Shown piece after piece: positions 9,353 through 17,665 of a stretch of 64,000 bases of DNA. Every line of letters starts with the position of its first letter. Position 1 is the stretch's first letter. A program made the translations under genes and the position numbers. The notes beneath the pieces were generated by a model. It had not been told where the DNA came from and did no database searches. It saw only the letters and a list, made by a program, of their open reading frames with translations. This DNA is from Nocardia rhamnosiphila NBRC 108938 (lineage in GTDB: Bacteria; Actinomycetota; Actinomycetes; Mycobacteriales; Mycobacteriaceae): NCBI RefSeq assembly GCF_000720425.1, contig NZ_JOAJ01000001.1:62001-126000 (forward strand), read 5' to 3'.

Positions 9353-10317
9353 ATCCGGTGGCCGCCGCCGCGCGGGGCATACCCGCGGCGCCGCCCGCCC
9401 CGCCCGGCCGGACGGAGCGGGCGCCGACCACGCGGGTACTGGTGACCGGCTGGTCCAGTTTCGTGCACGGCGAGGCGACGGCCGGGGATGTGCTGAGCAT
9501 GCGTCATGTGAGCGAGAGCCTCACCGCCGCCGGGATACCGCACGATACGGCGTGGAGCCCGCGGTTCCGGGCCGAGGGATTACACCTCGACGACGCCGAC
9601 GCCGGACGCTATTCGCATCTCGTCTTCGTCTGCGGGCCCATCCACGGCGAGCAGGTCCGCTCGTTGCACGAACGGTACGCGGACTGCCGGCGTATCGCGG
9701 TCGGGGTCACCGTGGTGGACCCGGCCGACGTGGCGGTCACCGGTTTCCACCGGGTGCTGGCCCGCGACGATCGCACCACCAGCCGGCCCGATCTCTCCGT
9801 GTCGGCGACCACCGCCTGTGTCGCGGTGGCGGGTGTGGTGCTCGCGCCCGGACAGACCGAATACGGTGCCGCGCGCCGGCATCGCCCGGTGCACGAGGCG
9901 CTCGGGCGCTGGCTGGGCGGCCTCGACTGCGCCCGGGTACCACTCGATACCCGGCTGGCCACCGACGACTGGCATCACTGCGCCACCCCCGACCAGCTCG
10001 CCTCGGTTTTCGCCCGCCTCGACGCCGTCGTCACGACCCGGCTGCACGGTCTGGTGTTCGCGCTGCGCGCCGGGACCCCGGTGCTGGCGGTGGATCCCGT
10101 CGCGGGCGGCGGGAAGGTCACGGCCCAGGCGGCGGCGCTGGGCTGGCCCGCGCTCGTGGCCGCGGAACGGGTCGCGGACCCGGCTACGCTGGACCACTGG
10201 TGGACGTGGTGTCTGTCGCCGTCCGGGCGGGAGCGGGCGCGCCGGCAGAATCTGCCCGCGGCCGATGCGCTGACCGGCGAGCTGCTCGGTGAGCTGCGCG
10301 GCGAAGGGCCGGCGTGA
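9349..10317 (+). CDS. Polysaccharide pyruvyl transferase family protein
   Basis: 322 residues from a GTG overlapping the previous stop. After a Pro/Ala-rich leader, VLVTGWSSF, FVCGPIHGEQ and, most tellingly, VVTTRLHGLVFALRAGTPVLAVD match the C-terminal conserved block of the CsaB/polysaccharide pyruvyl transferase family. Family members add a pyruvate ketal from PEP to a sugar. The canonical N-terminal GGxN motif is not obvious, so the enzyme may instead be one of the related proteins of uncertain chemistry. Its stop overlaps the next GT2 start as GTGA, so the plus arm is translationally coupled. Confidence 0.75.
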   Translation: MNPVAAAARGIPAAPPAPPGRTERAPTTRVLVTGWSSFVHGEATAGDVLSMRHVSESLTAAGIPHDTAWSPRFRAEGLHLDDADAGRYSHLVFVCGPIHGEQVRSLHERYADCRRIAVGVTVVDPADVAVTGFHRVLARDDRTTSRPDLSVSATTACVAVAGVVLAPGQTEYGAARRHRPVHEALGRWLGGLDCARVPLDTRLATDDWHHCATPDQLASVFARLDAVVTTRLHGLVFALRAGTPVLAVDPVAGGGKVTAQAAALGWPALVAAERVADPATLDHWWTWCLSPSGRERARRQNLPAADALTGELLGELRGEGPA

Positions 10318-11201
10318 ACGCGCCCGGCGGCACCCCGAAGACCACGGTGGTGATCGCGACCCGCAATCGGGCCGGGGAGCTGACCCGTACCCTGACCGAA
10401 TTGTGTGCGCTGCGGCCGCAACCGCCGATCGTGGTGCTGGACAACGCCTCCGACGACGACACCACCGGACGAGCCCGGAGCTTTCCGGGGGTGAAGGTCA
10501 TCCGGTTGCACCGCAATCTCGGAGCGGCGGCACGCAATCTCGGCGTCGCCGTCGCCCGCACCCCGTATATCGCTTTCAGCGACGACGATTCGTGGTGGGC
10601 CGGTGACGCGCTCACCGAAGCCGAACGGGTCCTCGACCGCTGCCCGCGACTCGGTCTCGTCGCGGGACGCACGCTGGTGGGTGGCGACCACCGCGACGAT
10701 CCGGTGAACGAGCGGATGGCGGCGAGTCCGCTGGGACATGCCGCCGAACTGCCCGGCCCCTCGGTGCTCGGCTTCCTGGCCTGCGCCGCGATCGTGCGGC
10801 GGGACGCGTACCGGGAGGCGGCCGGCTTCAATGCGCTGCTGCATTTCGGCGCCGAAGAGCGTTTGCTGGCATTGGATCTGGCGACACACGGCTGGCATCT
10901 CTGCTACGTGCCCGCGGTGCGAGCCCACCACCACCCCTCCACGCACCGTCCCCCACCGGCGTGGCGCCGCCGGGCCGAACAGCGCAACAACGCGTTGATC
11001 ACCTGGATGCGGCGTCCGATCCGGCAGTGCGCGGCCGAAACCGTCCGGCTGCTCGGCCGGACCGCCTATGAACCCGGGGCGTTGCTCGCGGTCGCGGGAG
11101 TGATCCGCCGGCTGCCGCGGGCGCTGGCGCAGCGGCGCCGGCTACCGCCGGATGTGGAGAGCCGGGCCAGAATCCTCGAACTCGCCGACGGAAGGAAATG
11201 A
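10314..11201 (+). CDS. Glycosyltransferase family 2, first of two paralogues
   Basis: 295-residue GT-A transferase. TTVVIATRNRAGEL, VVLDNASDDDT and PYIAFSDDDSWW give the N-terminal donor-binding half with a DDD metal site. The acceptor half carries FGAEERLLALDLATHGW. It resembles rhamnosyl- and galactosyl-type GT2 enzymes of actinobacterial glycan clusters. It is coupled to the gene before it (GTGA) and followed four bases later by a close paralogue. The C-terminal 100 residues are Arg-rich and basic, which could hold the protein at the membrane. Confidence 0.85.
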   Translation: MNAPGGTPKTTVVIATRNRAGELTRTLTELCALRPQPPIVVLDNASDDDTTGRARSFPGVKVIRLHRNLGAAARNLGVAVARTPYIAFSDDDSWWAGDALTEAERVLDRCPRLGLVAGRTLVGGDHRDDPVNERMAASPLGHAAELPGPSVLGFLACAAIVRRDAYREAAGFNALLHFGAEERLLALDLATHGWHLCYVPAVRAHHHPSTHRPPPAWRRRAEQRNNALITWMRRPIRQCAAETVRLLGRTAYEPGALLAVAGVIRRLPRALAQRRRLPPDVESRARILELADGRK

Positions 11202-11205
11202 GCCG

Positions 11206-12102
11206 ATGGCCACCGATCGGATGACGGTCGTCATCATCACCCGCGACCGGCGTACCCAGCTGCTGGAAACGCTGGCGCATATGACGACACTGCCCGATGC
11301 GGCGCCGATCGTCCTGGTCGACAACGCGTCCTCCGACGGCACCGCGGACGCCGTGGCCGACCGGTTCCCCTCGGTGGAACTCGTCCGCGCGTCCGAGAAT
11401 CTCGGCGCGGTGGCCCGCAATATCGCGGTCCGGCGGGCGCGCACACCTTACGTGGCGTTCTGCGACGACGATACGCAGTGGCAGCCGGGCGCGCTGACCC
11501 GCGCCGCGGACCTGCTCGACGCATACCCGGGGCTGGGCTCGGTGACCGGGCGCTGTCTCGTCGCGCCCGACCTGCGCGAGGACCCGATCACACCGGAACT
11601 GCGTGATTCCCCGGTCGCCGGCCCGGACTGGCTTCCGGGACCGGCGCTGCTCGGCATCATGGCGGGTCTGTCCGCCTTTCGCGTCAGCGCGTTCACCGAG
11701 GTCGGTGGTTTCTCGCCGCGGCTGTGGTTCGGCGGGGAGGAGGAGCTGCTCGCACTGGATCTCGCGGCACACGGCTGGTGGATGTGCTGGATCCCGGACA
11801 TGGTGATCCACCACGCCCCATCCGGGAAAAGGGATTCGACGCGTCGCCGCGGTCTCGGGATCCGGAACACCCTGTGGACGTTGTGGTTGCGCCGCCCGGT
11901 GCGCAGTGCGGCCCGCCGGACCGCGGTGGTGCTCGGTTCCGCTCCGGCCGACCGGGCGACCGCCGCGGCCGTGCTGGAGACATTGCGCGGACTGCCCTGG
12001 GTGCTGCGGGAGCGCAAGGTCGTGCCGCCGGGTGTGGAGGAAGGCCTGGTCCGGCTGGAGGAGTCGCAACGCCGCTCCCCGGCTCGCCGCTACGTGGGCT
12101 GA
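11206..12102 (+). CDS. Glycosyltransferase family 2, second paralogue
   Basis: 298 residues starting at an ATG behind GGAAGGAAA. MTVVIITRDRRTQL, VLVDNASSDGT, YVAFCDDDTQW and FGGEEELLALDLAAHGWWMCW align throughout with the preceding gene, indicating a tandem duplication followed by divergence. The two enzymes probably add successive or alternative sugars. It is the last gene of the plus-strand arm; only 19 bases separate its stop from the convergent methyltransferase stop. Confidence 0.85.
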   Translation: MATDRMTVVIITRDRRTQLLETLAHMTTLPDAAPIVLVDNASSDGTADAVADRFPSVELVRASENLGAVARNIAVRRARTPYVAFCDDDTQWQPGALTRAADLLDAYPGLGSVTGRCLVAPDLREDPITPELRDSPVAGPDWLPGPALLGIMAGLSAFRVSAFTEVGGFSPRLWFGGEEELLALDLAAHGWWMCWIPDMVIHHAPSGKRDSTRRRGLGIRNTLWTLWLRRPVRSAARRTAVVLGSAPADRATAAAVLETLRGLPWVLRERKVVPPGVEEGLVRLEESQRRSPARRYVG

Positions 12103-12121
12103 GGCCCGGGCGCCGGGGATC

Positions 12122-12997
12122 TCATCGGCGGACGAGCCGGAGGGGTTCGAGGTGGCGCCCCGGCTTGTGCCCGAGTCCGCCCAGGATGAGGTGCTCTTCG
12201 GGTGCCGCGGCGCGGACCGGCGGCCCTTGCGGCCACCATTCGTCCAGCGGGGTCAGTCCCGGCTCCACCAGGTCCAGCGAGCCGAAGAGCGCGCGGATGT
12301 GCTCCGGGCTCCGGTACCGTCCCGAGCCGAATTCCTCCTGCACATGCGCCCGTTCGAGTTTCCGGGCCAGTTCGTGGAGTTCGGGACGACCCGGACCGGG
12401 ATCGCAGTAATGCGTGATCGCCACGTACGAACCGGCCGGGAGCAGATCGATGTACCGGGCCACGATGCCCGCCGGATCGTCGTCGTCGGCGAGGTGGTGC
12501 AGGACCGCGCCCAGCAGGACCGCGACCGGCTGCCGCAGGTCCAGGTGGCGGCCCGCCTTCTCCACTGTCGCCGCGGGATCGGTGAGGTCGCCGGGGAGGT
12601 AACGGGTGTTCTCGTTGCGCTCCAGCATCGCCCGGCCGTGGGCGACGCAGAGTGGGTCGTGGTCGACGTACACGAACGCCACGTCGCCGCGCCCGCATTC
12701 CTGTGCGACGACATGGAGGGGATCGCGGGTGGGCAGTCCGGCGCCGAGATCCAGGAACTGCCGGACCCCGGCACCCTCGGCCAGCGATCGCACGGCACGG
12801 GTCAGCCAGCGCCGGTTCGTGACGTGCACATCGCCTTGCCGGGGTGCTATTCGCCGGATCCGCTCGAAGGCCGAACGGTCCACCTCGTAGTTGTCCTTGC
12901 CACCCAGGCTGTAGTCGTAGGCGCGGGGGATGCTGGGCCGGTCGGTGTCCGCGCCGACCGGCCGGCCACCGAGCGAGAGGGCGGTATCGATCGTCAT
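12122..12997 (-). CDS. SAM-dependent methyltransferase, SAV2177 family (DUF574)
   Basis: 291 residues from an ATG with a GGAGG site seven bases away; an upstream in-frame start is not favoured. The opening PRAYDYSLGGKDNYEVDR, then QFLDLGAGLPTRDPLH, VYVDHDPLCVAHGRA and LGAVLHHLADDDDP define the actinobacterial S-adenosyl methyltransferase family PF04672. Substrates are unknown for nearly all members. A paralogue lies at 31201-32067. It faces the glycan cluster convergently and has its own promoter region, with an inverted repeat about 60 bases upstream. Confidence 0.9.
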   Translation of the reverse strand: MTIDTALSLGGRPVGADTDRPSIPRAYDYSLGGKDNYEVDRSAFERIRRIAPRQGDVHVTNRRWLTRAVRSLAEGAGVRQFLDLGAGLPTRDPLHVVAQECGRGDVAFVYVDHDPLCVAHGRAMLERNENTRYLPGDLTDPAATVEKAGRHLDLRQPVAVLLGAVLHHLADDDDPAGIVARYIDLLPAGSYVAITHYCDPGPGRPELHELARKLERAHVQEEFGSGRYRSPEHIRALFGSLDLVEPGLTPLDEWWPQGPPVRAAAPEEHLILGGLGHKPGRHLEPLRLVRR

Positions 12998-13054
12998 CGC
13001 GCCTCCATCACATACCGAACGGTCGCCCTCCAGGGGCGCTTTCGAATGTAACAC

Positions 13055-13081
13055 GGCAACACTATTTATGGTTGTGTTGCC
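13055..13081. promoter_or_regulatory. Inverted repeat upstream of the SAV2177-type methyltransferase
   Basis: GGCAACAC at 13055-13062 and GTGTTGCC at 13074-13081 form a perfect 8+8 dyad around an AT-rich 11-base spacer. It lies 58 bases upstream of the methyltransferase ATG on the minus strand, where an operator is expected. The low local GC content stands out. No linked regulator gene is evident. Confidence 0.45.
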
Positions 13082-13433
13082 AACGGAGGCCGAGGTTTAC
13101 ACCATGGCCGACGTCCGCGCCCACCCCCCATATCGTGGGCCTTGACGCCGCGTGGACTCGGCCACGCTCGGTGGGACACCGTGTCAACGAAGAAAATCCC
13201 TTCCCGGTTCCGGAGATCTCCGACCGCAGGGTCCCGCCGGACCGGCACCGGCCGTAGCCTTCCGGAGCCGGCCGCTTCCGGCGGGGGCGCAGATTCGTGC
13301 GCAGGGGACAATAGTTCCGGCCCGCCTTGTGGATTGTGCTGAACGGCTTCGACGAACGACGAGTGATGCGGTACAAGTTTCTGGAGAGCGGTTCGGACCA
13401 GGGGCCTATGCCGCCCGGAGAAACGGTGGAGGC
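13082..13433. other. Intergenic stretch without a recognised gene
   Basis: About 350 bases between the dyad and the small membrane protein gene. Open frames on both strands here look random and have no family-like sequence. Near 13258-13280 there is a GC-rich imperfect hairpin (CCGGAGCC / GGCTTCCGG-like arms). I see no RNA gene or mobile element. Confidence 0.4.
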
Positions 13434-13664
13434 ATGAGCAGCATCGGGAAGTGGAGCCTCGTCGTCGGTATCGGGCTCGTGGTCGCGGCCGTGCTCTGCA
13501 GAATGCTGGGCCTGATCCCGGCCACGGTGATCACCGGCCTCATCGGGTTGATCGGGCTCGGCATCGCCGGGTACGACGCGGTCTACACCTGGCTGGAGGG
13601 AGCAGAGCTGCGCCGGCGCGGAGCCGCCGCGCGCCGGAATCACGAAGGTCGTCGAGGCCGGTGA
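13434..13664 (+). CDS. Small membrane protein, unknown function
   Basis: 76 residues, ATG behind a GGTGGAGG site. Two closely spaced hydrophobic segments (WSLVVGIGLVVAAVLC and TVITGLIGLIGLGIAG) are followed by a short loop and a strongly basic tail, RRRGAAARRN. It probably inserts as a helical hairpin with the tail in the cytoplasm. I do not recognise the family. The spacing and codon use look genuine. Confidence 0.6.
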   Translation: MSSIGKWSLVVGIGLVVAAVLCRMLGLIPATVITGLIGLIGLGIAGYDAVYTWLEGAELRRRGAAARRNHEGRRGR

Positions 13665-13865
13665 CCGGGCGGCCGGGGAATTCAGGAACCTGATCCGGCC
13701 CGAAACGATTGCGCCGCAACAGGTTGCCGATTCCGGGGGAGTAGTGGGAACGTGTCGGTCCGGAACGACGGCTATGTTCGAGTGGCGCGAGTGACCGGCA
13801 TGAATCATCGCCGGGAAATGGCGCGGTACGGGCCGGCGGCACAGACGAGGCGGGACACTGGGGAA

Positions 13866-14396
13866 GTGTCCATCAAAACGCTGTCGTCCAGGGTCGTCTA
13901 CCGGAATCCGTGGTTGTCGCTGCGCGAGGACCGGATCGAGCACGCGGACGGGTCGCCCGGGCTCTACTCGGTGATCGACAAACCCGATTTCGCGCTTGTC
14001 ATCCCGTGGGAGGACGGCGGTTTCCACCTCGTGGAGCAGTACCGCTATCCCGTGCGGGCCCGGTCGTGGGAGTTCCCATCCGGGGCCTTCCCCGAGGGCG
14101 TGACCGGCAGCCCGGAGGAACTGGCCGCGGCCGAACTCGCCGAGGAGACCGGATTCACGGCGGGCCGACTGGAACGGCTCGGCCGGTTGCACTGCGCGAA
14201 CGCGATGACCGGAGAGGGCTGTCACGTATTCCTTGCCACCGAACTGACGCCCGGCACACCGGACCGCGAGCACACCGAACAGGATATGCGCCAGCAGTGG
14301 TTCCCCGAATCGGAGGTGGAGGCGATGCTGCGCACCGGGGTGCTCACCGACGGCCCGTCCATGGCGGCCTACCTGCTGCTGAAACTCCGCCGGTAG
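13866..14396 (+). CDS. NUDIX hydrolase, ADP-ribose pyrophosphatase-like
   Basis: 176 residues from a GTG preceded by GGGGAA; ATG starts further upstream are possible but the added residues are not conserved-looking. The pattern RVVYRNPWLSLREDRI, a central WEFPSGAFPEG and AELAEETGF belong to the ADP-sugar pyrophosphatase branch of NUDIX enzymes. The Nudix box is degenerate: the REUxEE core has Ala in place of Arg and the first Gly/Glu positions are shifted. It should still bind metal through ExxEE. Its last 53 bases overlap the 3' end of the convergent PAP2 gene. Confidence 0.78.
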   Translation: MSIKTLSSRVVYRNPWLSLREDRIEHADGSPGLYSVIDKPDFALVIPWEDGGFHLVEQYRYPVRARSWEFPSGAFPEGVTGSPEELAAAELAEETGFTAGRLERLGRLHCANAMTGEGCHVFLATELTPGTPDREHTEQDMRQQWFPESEVEAMLRTGVLTDGPSMAAYLLLKLRR

Positions 14397-15864
14397 CCGC
14401 CGCGCGGGCCGGCACCGGCCGGACGACCCACCAGGCGACGGTGGTCCATATCGATGCCAGCAGGAGTGAGCCGAGGAGATCGGTGGGGTGGTGCGCGCCG
14501 GCATACAGCCGCTGTGCCGCCACCAGGGCGGGGATCAGGATCAGTGCGGCGGCGAGCAGCCGGTACGGCCTCCGGTGGGTGGAACACCACAGCAGCGCGG
14601 CGCTGCCCGCGTAGAGAGTCAGGGACGCGGCGAGGTGTCCGGAGGGAAAGCTCGAGGTCGGCGGCAGGGCGGGGTCGAGCGGGGTGACTTGCGGGCGTGC
14701 GCGGTCGACGATCGCGGAGGTGGCGAGAAACAGCGTGACCTCGCCCAGCAGCGCGACGCCGAGGAACAGTGCCGGTCGCCGGCTGCGCAGGACCGCCACC
14801 GCGAGTACGGCGATGACCAAGGCGACGGTGATGACCGCGGTGGTGTTGCCGATTTCGCCGAACACGTCGAGCACGGAGGTGAGCGTGGGGCCGCGGTGCG
14901 CGGCCAGTGCGGCCACGACACTGTGATCCCAACGGGTGACCGGGTTGCCGGTTCCGCCGATGCGTACCAGCTTGCCCAGCCCGATGAGCAGCCCCACGAG
15001 CAGGACCCACCCGACCGCGAGCTCGCCGAACCCACGCCAGGGGTGGGGCATCGTGGGGGCGTGCCGTTCCGGGACCGGCCGCAGATCGTCTCGCTCGTCC
15101 GGTCCTACATCGCCGGGCAGCGGACCCGCGTCGCCGAGTCCGGCGTCACCACGCCAGCGGTGGAACGCGACGGTGATCGCGGCGAGCCACAGTGAACCGA
15201 GCAGCCAGCCCGCGAGGACATCGGTGAGGTAGTGCACGCCCAGTGCTATCCGGCTGAGCCCGACGGCCGCCACGAGCAGGACCGCGCATCCGGAGATCAC
15301 GCGCCGGGCTCTCGTGTGCAGGACGGGGGCGAAAACGAGTAGGAGAATGCCGTAACACACCAGGGAACTCATGGCGTGCCCGCTGGGGAAGCTCCATCCG
15401 TCCGTACGGTAGACCGGAGTTTCCACCACCGGCCGGAGCCGCGCGACGAGTTCTTTGACGACGGGGTTGAGGATCAATCCGCCCGCGCCGGTGAGCATCA
15501 CGAGAACGGCCAGCCGCGGGAGACGGCGCAGGAGCAGCCACAGCACACCCACGGCGAGTATTCCGACCAACGTGATTGTCGCGCCGAGATCGGTGACGGC
15601 GAAGAGGATCTCGCGCATGACCGGATGTTCGGCGACGACTGCGGTCACCCGGTCGGCGATCGCTTGATCCGCGGCCTGCAATGGTTGCCACCGCACCCGG
15701 ACCAGTGCCGTGAGCACTCCGAACCCGATACCGGCGCCTACTGTCGCGAGTAATGCCGCGAGGCTCCGGACGGCGAACCGTTCGGCCGCCGCCCCGGGCC
15801 GAGCCGGATCGCCGGGCTGTTCGACGCCTGTCACGGCCTCGTCGTCGCGCCGGTCCACAGACAA
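14344..15864 (-). CDS. Tandem-domain PAP2 family membrane phosphatase
   Basis: 506 residues from a TTG seven bases after an AGGAGG site. Two PAP2 (type 2 phosphatidic acid phosphatase) modules lie in series, each with several membrane helices. Module 1 has the complete signature KELVARLRP, SFPSGH and RIALGVHYLTD. Module 2 has DRARPQ, SFPSGH and RLYAGAHHPTD but lacks the Lys of the first motif. Such proteins remove phosphate from lipid phosphates on the outer face of the membrane. An N-terminal hydrophilic stretch precedes the first helix. The duplication suggests internal gene fusion, with the second module possibly less active. Confidence 0.85.
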   Translation of the reverse strand: MSVDRRDDEAVTGVEQPGDPARPGAAAERFAVRSLAALLATVGAGIGFGVLTALVRVRWQPLQAADQAIADRVTAVVAEHPVMREILFAVTDLGATITLVGILAVGVLWLLLRRLPRLAVLVMLTGAGGLILNPVVKELVARLRPVVETPVYRTDGWSFPSGHAMSSLVCYGILLLVFAPVLHTRARRVISGCAVLLVAAVGLSRIALGVHYLTDVLAGWLLGSLWLAAITVAFHRWRGDAGLGDAGPLPGDVGPDERDDLRPVPERHAPTMPHPWRGFGELAVGWVLLVGLLIGLGKLVRIGGTGNPVTRWDHSVVAALAAHRGPTLTSVLDVFGEIGNTTAVITVALVIAVLAVAVLRSRRPALFLGVALLGEVTLFLATSAIVDRARPQVTPLDPALPPTSSFPSGHLAASLTLYAGSAALLWCSTHRRPYRLLAAALILIPALVAAQRLYAGAHHPTDLLGSLLLASIWTTVAWWVVRPVPARAAATGGVSAAGRPPWTGRR

Positions 15865-16085
15865 CGCAACACCTCCTGCTGTTCGGGTGACGCCCCGGTC
15901 GTGCCACGTGATCGTGTGGCCGGCCACCGGGGACTGTTCGTTCGGATGTAGTCGGTTGTCCAGGGGTTCCCCCGAACCGCAGCCGCAATCGGTTCGTTGC
16001 CGACGCAGCTCTGCGGCACTGGCGGGTCTGTCTCCGGCACACTGGAACGGGTGCGGGTCGGGATGTCACTCGGAAAGGACGCATC

Positions 16086-16286
16086 GTGCGCAATGCTGTT
16101 CGCGGCGGAATTCTCGCCGCTTTTCTCCTGGCGGTTCCCCTCGCCACCGCGACTTCGTCGCCGGCGCTACCGCTCGAGCCCGGCGTGACCGAGCAGGGGA
16201 ACGCCGCCGTGCAGGCCGGCCTCGTGTGCACCATGCAGTTTCCGCCGACCCTGCCCTGTTTCCTGGCGTCCCTGTCGGCCGCATGA
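16086..16286 (+). CDS. Small secreted protein
   Basis: 66 residues from a GTG behind GGAAAGGA. A typical signal peptide (basic start, then GGILAAFLLAVPLATATS, cleavage near SSPA) leaves a mature chain of about 40 residues with two Cys (VCTMQ and PCFLA) that could form one disulfide. No family is recognised. Small secreted Cys-pair proteins are common in Mycobacteriales. Confidence 0.6.
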   Translation: MRNAVRGGILAAFLLAVPLATATSSPALPLEPGVTEQGNAAVQAGLVCTMQFPPTLPCFLASLSAA

Positions 16287-16338
16287 CGCGTTGCCCGCTC
16301 GGGAGATGACGAGTTCGGCCGTGGGTTCGGCGGGAGGG

Positions 16339-16539
16339 TCATTCGTCCGTCTTCGCCAGGAAGGCGAGCAGATAGGCGCGGACTGCCGCGGTGGCGCCGG
16401 CTGTGTCGTCGAGGAAATCGCGGCGCTGTTCCAGGCCGGGGACACCGCAGTAGTCGGTGACGACCGAGATCAGTGTGTGCGGCGGCTGCGATTCGAGCCG
16501 CACCAGGCACAGACCGTAGGGCGACGGGCGCGAACTCAT
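16339..16539 (-). CDS. Conserved-looking small hypothetical protein
   Basis: 66 residues with balanced, non-repetitive composition: PYGLCLVRLESQPPH, SVVTDYCGVPGLE and FLDDTAGATAAVRAYL. It lacks a signal peptide or membrane segment. It ends in a helical stretch. I do not assign a function; the amino-acid composition argues for a real gene. It is divergent from the BTAD regulator. Confidence 0.5.
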   Translation of the reverse strand: MSSRPSPYGLCLVRLESQPPHTLISVVTDYCGVPGLEQRRDFLDDTAGATAAVRAYLLAFLAKTDE

Positions 16540-16726
16540 CGGTCCAGCGTCGCGCGCCGGGTGTCACCGGTGCGTTGCGGTGTGACCGGTGGTGACTGCG
16601 CGGGTACGCGGAGGCCCTCGGCGATGGTGGTCGAATCGGTATCCGGGCTCGCGAGCGCTGTGACAACCCGGTGACGGACACGAATTATTCTCTTCTGCTA
16701 TCACGATCGGACAGTGAGCCGAGGCC

Positions 16727-17590
16727 ATGGACACTCTGAGCCGGCGGAGTGGCCCGGAAAGTGTCGCTTCGTATCTGCATTTGTTCGGCGGACCGTATGT
16801 CACGGTCGGCGCGGAGCGTCGTGAGATCGCCGAGGGCAGCAAACGGCTCCTGGCGCTGCTGGCCTTGCGCCGGGGCCGGGTGGAGCGCTGCTGCGCGGCG
16901 GGTCTGCTGTGGCCCGGTGTCGGCGAGCGGCGGGCGTCGGGAAATCTGCGGTCGGCGCTGTGGCGGCTGCGTGCGGCCGATCTCGACCTGGTGGTCGCCG
17001 ACCAGGTTTCGCTCATGCTGCGGGCCGAGGTCGGGGTGGATGTGGACGAGGTGAGCGCGTGGGCGCGCCGGCTGATCCAGGGCTCGGCCGCCGCCGCGGA
17101 CCTGGTCCTGGACCCCTGTATCGATGCGGCGCTCGATCTGCTGCCGGGCTGGTACGACGATTGGGCGCTGTTCGAACGCGAGCGTTTACGGCACCGGGTG
17201 CTGCACGCGTTGGAGAGCCTCAGCCGGCAGCTGTGCGCCCGGGGCCGGTGCGCCGAGGGCGTCGAGGCGGCGCTGCTCGCGGTAGCGGCCGATCCGATCC
17301 GCGAGAGCGCCCAGCGGGCACTGATCGAAGCACATCTGTCCGAGGGCAATATCGGGGAGGCCCGGCACACCTACACCACCTTCCACCGGTTGCTCCTGCG
17401 CGAACTCGGCGTACCGCCGTCGACCCAGCTGGCCGGACTGCTCGCGCGGCCGCCGATATCGGCCGTGGCCGACCGCCCACCCGTCCACCGCGATACCTTC
17501 CCGGTGCCCGGAAGCCTCGACGCCGGCCCGAACGAGGTGCGGAGGGCGAGCGCGACCCCGTCTCCCGCGCCACCGGGCCGGCCGCGGTGA
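16727..17590 (+). CDS. BTAD-domain (SARP-type) transcriptional regulator
   Basis: 287 residues. An OmpR-like winged helix lies at about 15-95 (LHLFGGPYVTVG, LLALLALRRGRVER, NLRSALWRLR) and the all-helical bacterial transcriptional activation domain at about 110-245 (LPGWYDDWALFERERLR, AVAADPIRESAQRALIEAH, LLLRELGVPPSTQL). This is the compact SARP architecture used by antibiotic and stress cluster activators. A Pro-rich tail follows. It lies 75 bases upstream of the protease-hydrolase fusion on the same strand and is the obvious candidate regulator for it. Confidence 0.85.
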   Translation: MDTLSRRSGPESVASYLHLFGGPYVTVGAERREIAEGSKRLLALLALRRGRVERCCAAGLLWPGVGERRASGNLRSALWRLRAADLDLVVADQVSLMLRAEVGVDVDEVSAWARRLIQGSAAAADLVLDPCIDAALDLLPGWYDDWALFERERLRHRVLHALESLSRQLCARGRCAEGVEAALLAVAADPIRESAQRALIEAHLSEGNIGEARHTYTTFHRLLLRELGVPPSTQLAGLLARPPISAVADRPPVHRDTFPVPGSLDAGPNEVRRASATPSPAPPGRPR

Positions 17591-17665
17591 CGGCAGCGTG
17601 ACGCCCGCACGGGCAGACTTCGGTGACAGCGGATGTGCGCGACCGAATCCTCAGGCGGGTGGACC

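Noticed and set aside
13062..14504. 480-codon minus-strand frame
   Set aside because: Antisense to the small membrane protein and NUDIX genes; composition is random and Arg/Pro-rich.
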